From the IMG/VR virus record IMGVR_UViG_3300034096_000061, positions 1 to 40,846 of that record: a stretch of DNA of 40,846 bases. One strand, 5' to 3'. A program made the translations under genes and the position numbers. Position 1 is the first letter of the stretch, and every line of letters starts with the position of its first letter. A model generated the notes under the pieces. That model did no database searches and was not told the DNA's origin. It worked only from the letters and a program-made list of their open reading frames with translations. This stretch comes from a virus. Positions 23,951-31,900 of the stretch are shown in pieces.

Positions 23951-24601
23951 ATTATCGCAACAGTACAACACTCCGCAATTACTGACCCGAATATCCATGA
24001 ACCTAAAGGTGTAGCTGCTGCTACAGTTAATAAAGTTTATGTATCCAATGGTACTGGCAGTGGAACATGGCAAAAACTTAGCCCACCACAACTTGCTGGT
24101 CTTACTACTAATGGTCAAGCAGGTGATACAATTACTGTTAATGGAAGCGGTAATTTTGTCTTTACAGGTACACCTCATGGTCAAGTACATTTCTTTAATT
24201 TAGCTACTCCATATACCCTTACTTATCCATCCTCATTTACTAAACTTGCTCCTACAACTACAGCAGGTGGACTTTCTTCTAACTTTACTGAATCGACCAC
24301 TGGTCGTCTTACATACACTGGTACAGACACTGTACCTGTTTTTGTTAGTTACTCTGTGTCATTAGACCAAACATCTGGTGCGGATAGAGACTTAGTTGTT
24401 GCCATATATGAAAACGGTAGTGTGTCTAATGGTTATTCAATTACAACTACAACTAGTGGACAAAAACATAACTTAGTTGGTGTACACACATTAACTATGG
24501 CTACTAATGACTATGTTGAATTGTACATTCAAAATACTGGTGGAAGTGGTAATATACGTTTGTATGCAATGCAAATAAACGCTATTTTCGCAGGAGCATA
24601 A
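23951..24601 (+). CDS. head/tail fibre-like protein, non-ATG start (ATT or ATC)
   Basis: The open frame runs from about 23951 to TAA at 24599, but no ATG, GTG or TTG lies near the 5' end; the first in-frame GTG is 405 bases further in. GGAG (23942-23945) is 5 bases upstream of ATT (23951) and 8 bases upstream of ATC (23954). The beginning, ATVQHSAITDPNIHEPKGV, is a common N-terminus in phage head-fibre/tail-associated proteins. The remainder is beta-rich (SYSVSLDQTSGADRDLVVAI and following). About 215 aa. Role inferred as virion surface protein. Confidence 0.65.
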   Translation: MIATVQHSAITDPNIHEPKGVAAATVNKVYVSNGTGSGTWQKLSPPQLAGLTTNGQAGDTITVNGSGNFVFTGTPHGQVHFFNLATPYTLTYPSSFTKLAPTTTAGGLSSNFTESTTGRLTYTGTDTVPVFVSYSVSLDQTSGADRDLVVAIYENGSVSNGYSITTTTSGQKHNLVGVHTLTMATNDYVELYIQNTGGSGNIRLYAMQINAIFAGA

Positions 24602-24602
24602 T

Positions 24603-25310
24603 ATGGCGAAATTAACGCTGTTAGATATGACGCAGAACATTCTGTCTGCAATGGACAGTGACCCTGTGAGTTCTATTGATGAGACAGTAGAATCAGTACA
24701 GGTAGCAGACCTTGTTAAAGAAGCTTTCTTTGAAATTATTAGCCAGCGAGACTGGCCTTTTTTGTTTCAACTTGTGCAACTTACTGGCTTAGGTGATACT
24801 AATAATCCTACCAAGATGATGATGAGTGATACTTGGAATAAAGTAAAGTGGATTAAATACAACAAGAAAGATGTAGAGTACATCACCCCCGAAGAATTTA
24901 AAGATGTTATTGACAACAGAGTTGTTCAAGCTAGTGTAATAGATGCTAATGGTTATGTCATTAATGCAGACCCACAATATTGGACTAGCTATGATGACAA
25001 GTACATTACATTTGATGGGTATAACTCTGCTGTAGAAAGCACCCTTGTAGGGGCTAAAACAAGCGTATACGCTGTTGTACAAGCTAGTTGGACTCACGTA
25101 GACACCTTTGTTCCTAACCTCCCTGAGAAGTTCTTTCCTACCCTCCTAGCCGAAGCTAAGGCTCAAGCATTTGTTAACTTGAAACAACAAGCAAATGGTA
25201 GAGAAGAACGTAGAGCACAACGTGGTAGGAATACAATGCGTAATGAAGCTTGGCGTAATGAGAATGGCGAAGCTAAGTATAATGGTAAAGTTAATTATGG
25301 GAGAAGGTAA
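24603..25310 (+). CDS. tail tubular protein A-like adaptor (T7 gp11 type)
   Basis: A 235-aa protein beginning MAKLTLLDMTQNILSAMDSDPV. The N-terminal helical part followed by beta-strands ITPEEFKDVI... and a basic C-terminal (GREERRAQRGRNTMRNEAWRNENG) match the head-tail adaptor/gatekeeper of T7-like phages. One base after the previous stop. The call depends on size, position and layout. Confidence 0.75.
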   Translation: MAKLTLLDMTQNILSAMDSDPVSSIDETVESVQVADLVKEAFFEIISQRDWPFLFQLVQLTGLGDTNNPTKMMMSDTWNKVKWIKYNKKDVEYITPEEFKDVIDNRVVQASVIDANGYVINADPQYWTSYDDKYITFDGYNSAVESTLVGAKTSVYAVVQASWTHVDTFVPNLPEKFFPTLLAEAKAQAFVNLKQQANGREERRAQRGRNTMRNEAWRNENGEAKYNGKVNYGRR

Positions 25311-25492
25311 TGAAAAATAAAAAAGAATTGACACCTCAAAAATATAGGGAGATGGCTAATGATAAATCAATTCCTCAAGAAGCACGGAACATGTTTCTCG
25401 ACAAGGCTGTTGAGATGGAACAAAAAGCTTTTAAGCATTCTAAAGAAATTAAAGATGTGAATGGTCACAAGTGGAAAGGTGAAATGAAATGA
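25310..25492 (+). CDS. 60-aa hypothetical protein
   Basis: A basic, helical protein, MKNKKELTPQKYREMANDKS ... NGHKWKGEMK, with start overlapping the previous stop (TAATG) and end overlapping the next start (ATGA). Function unknown. Confidence 0.65.
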   Translation: MKNKKELTPQKYREMANDKSIPQEARNMFLDKAVEMEQKAFKHSKEIKDVNGHKWKGEMK

Positions 25493-25743
25493 GCGAAGTC
25501 TTCGACAAAGTAATGGAGAAAGCTGCTAAGCAGAAACAGATGGCTAAGGAACGTAAAGAGATGCGTGAGTTAGCTGGTGAAGTTAATAGCCTAGTCATTG
25601 AAGCTACACCTAGTGGACTATACAGTGTTCGTTATTCTATGTCAGGCCCAGTACCTGATGAGTTGAAAGGTTTGTTCACTCGTCGTGATCGCATCATTGC
25701 AATTGCACAACGTAGAAACATTCCTATTGAGGGTGTAGTATAA
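25489..25743 (+). CDS. 84-aa hypothetical protein
   Basis: MSEVFDKVMEKAAKQKQMAKERKEM... charged helical N-terminus and a small beta C-terminus (SGLYSVRYSMSGPVPDELKGLFTRRDRIIAIAQ). It is packed between the tail-tube genes. Not recognised. Confidence 0.7.
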   Translation: MSEVFDKVMEKAAKQKQMAKERKEMRELAGEVNSLVIEATPSGLYSVRYSMSGPVPDELKGLFTRRDRIIAIAQRRNIPIEGVV

Positions 25744-25744
25744 T

Positions 25745-27955
25745 ATGGTAGCACCTAGTGTTAAGGGCAGTTTTACTTTTGTAGGTGGCCTCAACACAGA
25801 AGGGGGCTACTTCATCACGCCTGAAAACAGTTGGAAAGATGGTGTTAATGTCTATCCAAATGTAGATGGTGTATTACAGCGTAGAAATGGTATTGACTAT
25901 GAAAGTCTTTATCAACTCTACGCTAGTGCCATTACTGCTGACCAAAAGAATTTGTGGGCATTTACTGTGGGTAATTGGTCTACAGTTGGTGGTAATGGTG
26001 GGTTGAATTTCTTTGTGGTGCAAACTGGCTACATTCTGTCGTTCTATGATTCCTTATCAGGAAGCGTTAGTTCAACTAGAAAGTCATTTACAATTGATTT
26101 ACGTTCTTATAAAGCCACAGGCACTACTGCTACCGATGGTACAGATGTGGCTAGTTTTGCATCCACTTATGGTAGACTCATTGTAACTACTTCTAGTACT
26201 AACCCTATATTGGTTGAGTATACAGAAGCTACAGATACAATTACTGTAACTACAATTACAATTAATATACGTGACTTTGAAGGCTTTGAATCTCCTTTAG
26301 CTGTTGACCAAGAGCGTACTGAAGCTCAGTGGACAGCATTAACTCCTACATTCCTTACACAAGCTAAATATAACTTGTATAACCAAGGATGGACAGACGC
26401 ATTAATAACTACATATAAAACAGCTAATGCAAGTAAACTACCAGCTAACAGTAAGAATTGGATTTCAGGTAAGAATACATCCGATGACTTTGATGCTGCA
26501 CTATTAAACAAACAAGACTTTGGTACATCACCTGCACCTAAAGGTCGTAACATATTAAATGCTTTCTATCAAGATAGAAGTGGCATCATTACATCCACTG
26601 CATTCAGACCCAAGGTGTGTGCTTTCTTTGCTGGTCGTGCATGGTATGCTGGTGTTGGTAGTGCTAAAGAACTTGGCACTGTATATTTTAGTCAAGTGTT
26701 GGATGTTATTAGTAACGTAGGTAAATGTTATCAACAGAATGACCCTACTTCTGAAGTGTTTAGTGATTTGCTAGATACAGATGGTGGTGTAATTCAAATT
26801 CCTGAAGCTGGTGAAATCATTGCTTTACAACCACTTGGTCGTGGTATTACAGTGTTAGCAAGTAATGGTGTGTGGTTTATCAGTGGTATTGACACAGCAT
26901 TCACTGCATCTAACTATTCAGTAGCTCGTATTAGTAATGTGGGTTGTACATCTGCTAAATCAATTGTAGCTGTAGAAGACAGTTTACTCTACTGGAGTAA
27001 TACAGGTATCTACACCATTGCCCCCGGCACTAGTGCTGCTGAATTTAGTTCACAAAACATTAGTGATAAAAACATTAAAACGTTTTATCAAAACATTCCT
27101 GTGTTAAATAAAGTGTATGCTGAAGGTAGTTATAACGTCAGTAATAAACTAGTTTATTGGCTCTATTCTAACGTAGATACTGGTTCTACTAGTAGTGGTC
27201 GTTATAACAAGACTTCTGTATTGGCACTAGATATTAAACTTGGTAGTTGGTATTGGTTTGACTTTGATACTACGTTAGGTGTAATTCCTGTGTCATTAGA
27301 GATTACCAAAGAAACTACATTGAGTAGTAGCACCTATGATGTGTTGGTTGGTGCAGATAGTGTATTGGTAAGTGCTGATAGTGTTATTGCTACATTGTCT
27401 GTAACTAACGGCACTGTACAACAATTTAAGTTTTTAACGTTGCACCCTGTTACTAGTAACAACTACTCGTTTACATTTGCTGACTTTGAGAATACACGTA
27501 CAGCTACAACTAAGTTTAAAGATTGGTATAGTTATAATAGTGCTGGTGTAGAGAAGTCTGCTTATTTTATTACAGGGTATGAGATGGCTGAAGTAGGCCC
27601 TGCACGTGCTAAGAGTGCTCAGTATATCACTACGTTTATGAAGCGTACAGAAACTACATTTGATGAAAACACTAACCCTATTAACCCTAGTGGTTGTATG
27701 ATGCAAACTAGATGGGACTTTACAGATAATAGTTATGCGGGTAAGTGGCAAGCTGAAGTAGAAATATATAGACAACTTAGACCTTACTTTGCTGAACCAC
27801 TAACTACATTTGACGATGGTTATCCACTAGTCATTAATAAGAATAAGGTGAGAGGTAGAGGTAAAGCTTTACAACTTAAGTTCTCAAGTCAAACAGGTAA
27901 AGATATGCAGATGGTTGGTTGGACAACAACATTCTTAGGTAATCAAAATGTATAA
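25745..27955 (+). CDS. tail tubular protein B-like nozzle protein (T7 gp12 type)
   Basis: A 736-aa beta-rich protein. The N-terminus GSFTFVGGLNTEGGYFITPENSWKDGVNVYPNVDGVLQRRNGIDYE is characteristic of T7 gp12/P22 gp10-type tail-nozzle proteins (the motif GL.T...... P .... dg.NV....dG.l.rR.G). Size matches (T7 gp12 is 794 aa). It forms the distal tube with the gp11-like adaptor. Palindrome at 27449-27460 codes VTSN. Ends in an 8-base overlap with the GNAT gene. Confidence 0.8.
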   Translation: MVAPSVKGSFTFVGGLNTEGGYFITPENSWKDGVNVYPNVDGVLQRRNGIDYESLYQLYASAITADQKNLWAFTVGNWSTVGGNGGLNFFVVQTGYILSFYDSLSGSVSSTRKSFTIDLRSYKATGTTATDGTDVASFASTYGRLIVTTSSTNPILVEYTEATDTITVTTITINIRDFEGFESPLAVDQERTEAQWTALTPTFLTQAKYNLYNQGWTDALITTYKTANASKLPANSKNWISGKNTSDDFDAALLNKQDFGTSPAPKGRNILNAFYQDRSGIITSTAFRPKVCAFFAGRAWYAGVGSAKELGTVYFSQVLDVISNVGKCYQQNDPTSEVFSDLLDTDGGVIQIPEAGEIIALQPLGRGITVLASNGVWFISGIDTAFTASNYSVARISNVGCTSAKSIVAVEDSLLYWSNTGIYTIAPGTSAAEFSSQNISDKNIKTFYQNIPVLNKVYAEGSYNVSNKLVYWLYSNVDTGSTSSGRYNKTSVLALDIKLGSWYWFDFDTTLGVIPVSLEITKETTLSSSTYDVLVGADSVLVSADSVIATLSVTNGTVQQFKFLTLHPVTSNNYSFTFADFENTRTATTKFKDWYSYNSAGVEKSAYFITGYEMAEVGPARAKSAQYITTFMKRTETTFDENTNPINPSGCMMQTRWDFTDNSYAGKWQAEVEIYRQLRPYFAEPLTTFDDGYPLVINKNKVRGRGKALQLKFSSQTGKDMQMVGWTTTFLGNQNV

Positions 27956-28409
27956 GTATGAGTACAATGTAGACATGGCTTTGTTCTTAGAACAAGCTAA
28001 AGATATTTTGTATATGCATTGGAGTGAGTTGGCGTTAAATAAAGACAAAGTATATTTAAAACCAGATGTAAATAAATATGTATCGTTACAACAAACAGAC
28101 TCTTTATATAACATTGTTGTATATAAAGATGAAGTCATTGTAGGTTACAGTATTATATTGTTATCTAGCCACATTCATTATCAAGATCATAAATATGCTA
28201 ATGTAGATGTTGTGTATGTACACCCTGAATATAGACACTCTACCATTGGTGCAAGATTACTAGTAGCAACAGAACAACTTGCTAAAGACAATGGAGCAAG
28301 CATTATTGTACACCATGCAAAACCATACGTACCAATGATAATTAAACCGCTTGAAAAACTTAATTATCAATTGTACGAATTAATTTATGGAAAGTATATA
28401 GGAGAATAA
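27948..28409 (+). CDS. GNAT-family acetyltransferase
   Basis: A 153-aa protein with GNAT motif A: VDVVYVHPEYRHSTIGARLLVATEQLAKDNG (residues 86-116), where the R/H-x-x-x-G-A loop binds the acetyl-CoA pyrophosphate. It overlaps the tail gene by 8 bases and the next gene follows closely, so it is transcribed with structural genes. It may modify a virion or host protein; GNAT genes in T7-like structural clusters are known, with unknown targets. Confidence 0.8.
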   Translation: MYKYEYNVDMALFLEQAKDILYMHWSELALNKDKVYLKPDVNKYVSLQQTDSLYNIVVYKDEVIVGYSIILLSSHIHYQDHKYANVDVVYVHPEYRHSTIGARLLVATEQLAKDNGASIIVHHAKPYVPMIIKPLEKLNYQLYELIYGKYIGE

Positions 28410-28410
28410 T

Positions 28411-28911
28411 ATGGCATTTACAGCAGCAGTAGTAGGTATAGGAACATATGCCTATGGCACAAAAAAATCTATTGATGAATCACGAAAAGGTAGAGAAGCA
28501 ACTGAACGTGCTCAACAAGCATCTGAACGCCAATATGCCGCAGAAAGTAAAAAAGCAGAGGTTCAGAATATACGATCTGTAAGACAGCAAATTAGACAAG
28601 CACGTGTAGCACAAAGTAGTATGCTTAATGTTGGTGCTCAAACAGGTGGTATGGGAGGTAGTGGACTTGCTGGGGGTGTATCTAGCATAGGTAGCCAACT
28701 AGGTAGCAACCTTGGTTACATGTCTGAAATAGCTGCTGTTAATACTGCTATAGGTAAAGCAGGTTTAGATTATTCTAGAGCAATGGGTGAAGCATCTATG
28801 GCTAGTTCCAGAGCAAATGAGTACGCAGCAGTAGCAGGATTAGGTAGTACAATCTTTGGTGCTGTTGGTGGAGCAGGTGCATTTAAATCTCCAGCACCTA
28901 AAGTGTCATAA
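28411..28911 (+). CDS. small internal virion core protein (T7 gp14-like)
   Basis: A 166-aa protein: a hydrophobic start (MAFTAAVVGIGTYAYGTKKSID), a long helical Gln/Arg/Ala-rich stretch, a Gly-rich patch (GAQTGGMGGSGLAGGVSS) and a hydrophobic C-terminus (AAVAGLGSTIFGAVGGAGAF). This matches the profile of T7 gp14, which is ejected to form the outer-membrane end of the DNA channel. Directly upstream of two large internal proteins, as in T7. Confidence 0.8.
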   Translation: MAFTAAVVGIGTYAYGTKKSIDESRKGREATERAQQASERQYAAESKKAEVQNIRSVRQQIRQARVAQSSMLNVGAQTGGMGGSGLAGGVSSIGSQLGSNLGYMSEIAAVNTAIGKAGLDYSRAMGEASMASSRANEYAAVAGLGSTIFGAVGGAGAFKSPAPKVS

Positions 28912-28919
28912 GGACAAAC

Positions 28920-31900
28920 ATGAATTTGTATTCTGAAGACAAAACAACTGAAGAAAAACCACCACTGTATACAGCAGAGGATACAGTTCCACAACAAATA
29001 GAAGGAATGGAAGATTATTCCATTCTTAAAGGTGTTTCAGTGTTAGCTACAGGAGACAACAACGTACCTGACAAAGTTAACTATGACCAACTGGTAGATG
29101 AAAGTTGGCGTAAAACTGTCGCTGAGAATAATGAGATAGATCGTATTACAGCAATTAATGCAGCTACTAGTGGTGAGGTAAGTGTTGTTCAAGAAGCACT
29201 AGATACACTTAAAGCACGTAACGCATTGTATGGAGCACAGTCTGCTAAAAATGTAGAAATTGTTCGTGCTAAGATGCGTGAACTTACTGAAACAGCTATT
29301 GAAACAACTGCAATTAAAAACCCTGCTGTTTTGTTTAATAATACAAAAGAAGAAATTAAAAACAGTGTAGACACACTTACTACTCAAGTTGCAGCACAAG
29401 CAGCATTAGAAAAAGAACTTAAAAATGGTGCTAGTATCTGGAACATTGTTAAAGGTATTGGTTACGAACTAACTCCATTTGCTGCTGAGCAAGGCCCAGC
29501 TATTGATAGAGTGGCTATTAAATATGGTGTTCCAGAAGACGCAATATCACGTACTACAGGTCGAAATAAAACAATTACATATTTACAAGCTGTGTTTCAA
29601 AGTTTACCTGAAGATCAAAAAACTGCATGGCTTACTGGATTACATCGTGACTTACAAGATGGTTTGTTAATTTCTAATTGGCAAGCCGCAGGTGTGGTAC
29701 AAGAGGTTGCAACAGGTGGAGAAAAAACATGGGATGGTTGGTCTGATTGGTTGGATAGAATTGGTGTTGTTGGTTCTATTTTAGGGTTAGTTGGTGCTGG
29801 ATATAAAAGTATAGGTTTGCTTAAAAATGCAGATAAGGTAATGAATGTTGAGCGTACAATGGCAGCAGGTGGTGCTAAAGCAAACATTGTAACTGCTGAA
29901 GCAACTAAAATATTAACTAGTGTAGCCAACAAACAACGCTTACAAGCTGCTGGTGTAGTTGCTGGAGAACTTACAGGTATTAATGCTGCACTTGATTTAA
30001 CTAAGCTTGTCAGTATGAGTGCTACCAAAGTATTGCCTGATTCCATTACAACCGCTGCACATGACTTACAGAAAGTAATTCGTGAGCCAGTACAAAAACT
30101 CATTGATGAGTTGCAGAATACTATTTCTGCTAAAGGTGTTCGTGCAGAAGAAGCTGCTATACAACTTGCAGAACTAAAGTCTATTTATTCTACTGCCAAC
30201 AATCCACGTATTCATTCAGTAGACCCATTTACTTTGTCTGCTGATGGTACACTCATCACTGGTAAGGTATATTTAAAGCCTGAGAATGCCACATCCTACC
30301 TTACTAAAGAAGCTGCTGAGACAGCTTTAAAAGTATTTGACCCAGATGGTAAGATGGGGATGAAGGTTATCCCCGATACCACCAACACAGGATTTATTGT
30401 AGAGCAAAGTGTTAAGGTTGATTTAGCTAAACGTAAGCAAGAGTTAGAAGCAGAGTTATTAACAGCAGCAGAGGAAGCTAATAAGACCCTTAAGGAAGTC
30501 ACCAAAGGCCCAGTAACCCCTGTTACTAGTAAGGTAGATAGGGACGTACCACCTAAGAGTTTAGTGTCTTCTAAGCCCCGTTATAAGACTGATGAACTTA
30601 TCTTTGAAGATGACATAGATAAGGCTGTTTATCAGATTGGTAGCAAGACTGCTACTAGTAAGTCAGACAAAGAAATTAAAGCATGGTTGGTTAAAGCTAC
30701 TGGTTGGGATGATAAACAAATATCTGAACATGCAGCTAAAATACGTGAGTACATTAAAGTTAATGGTGACTTAGCTCGTGGTGAAAATGATGAAATACTT
30801 GTAGCATCACAAGTGCCTAGAACTAGTGCTCGTGGAGGTGATGCTGGTGGTGTAGAAAGCAGTAGTAGTGTCGTAGGTGCAGTTGTTTCTAATCTAGCAA
30901 AAGATAGCACCATTAAAGTTATGGACAACATATCCATACAAGATGGCGCACAAACTGGATTCATTGCACAATTTCATGCTGCTTTAGGTAAAGCATTGGG
31001 TATGGAAAATAGAAAAATCATTGTTTTACAAATGAAAACTATGATTGCTAATCCTATGTATAAAGATTTAGTTGCATTGTTAAATACTAAATATACAAAA
31101 GCTGAAGCAGTACACTTCTCATATAAAAACAATACTAGTGTTATTGTAATGCGTAATAGTGTGGGTACAGTTGGTAAGTCTACGTACACACTAAAGTCAT
31201 ACATGGAAACATTTGCACATGAATATGCACATGCTTTTGAAGCACAGTTTTCAATAACGCATTCTCCTATTATGATTAGTAACTTCAATAAATGGTTACG
31301 TTCAAAAGGAATGAAGTGGGAAGATGGCGAAGGATTTAAACGGCACGTTAGCCAACAATTACCGCTGGAAGCATTATTAGAATATCGTGGTATTACTACA
31401 GCAGAAAGTTTATCCCAATTTATTGACGACTATTTTGCAGGTAATAAGGCAGCATATCTAGAAGTAGAAAAAGATATGCACAAATGGTTGTCTAGTTACA
31501 GTGAGTTTTTTGCTGAAAACTTTGCTAAGTGGGCATTTAGTGATGAAGTACCTACAACTATTTTAGGTGAGGCTTTTGCTAAACTTGTAAATGGTTTTAA
31601 AATTATTGCTGCGTATATTAACGATTTGCTTGTTAAAGCAGGGGCTGTACCTGTTATTGGTAGCGTAGATGTTAATACAGCAAAGATGCTTAACCAACAC
31701 GTTAAGAATATTAACAAACAAAGCATAGATGCATCAGCTTCTATTGGAGACAAAGCTAGTGCAGCTATATTAAGCACACGTACATTAGACACAATCCAAA
31801 GAGATTTACAAGCAGTTAACGATGAGATTAACGCTATTAATGCTGCTGAAACAGGACTTAAAACAGGTTGGTTATTGCAACAACCAGTTAATAGAAAGTT

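Noticed and set aside
27143-27158. 16-bp palindrome AATAAACTAGTTTATT with the same CTAG core
   Set aside because: It occurs once, inside the nozzle gene, with different flanks from TTACTAGTAA, so it is not counted as a family member.
29615-30103. A 162-codon minus-strand frame within the giant virion protein gene
   Set aside because: Ser/Thr/Pro/Leu-rich shadow of the plus-strand gene, isolated from any minus-strand operon.
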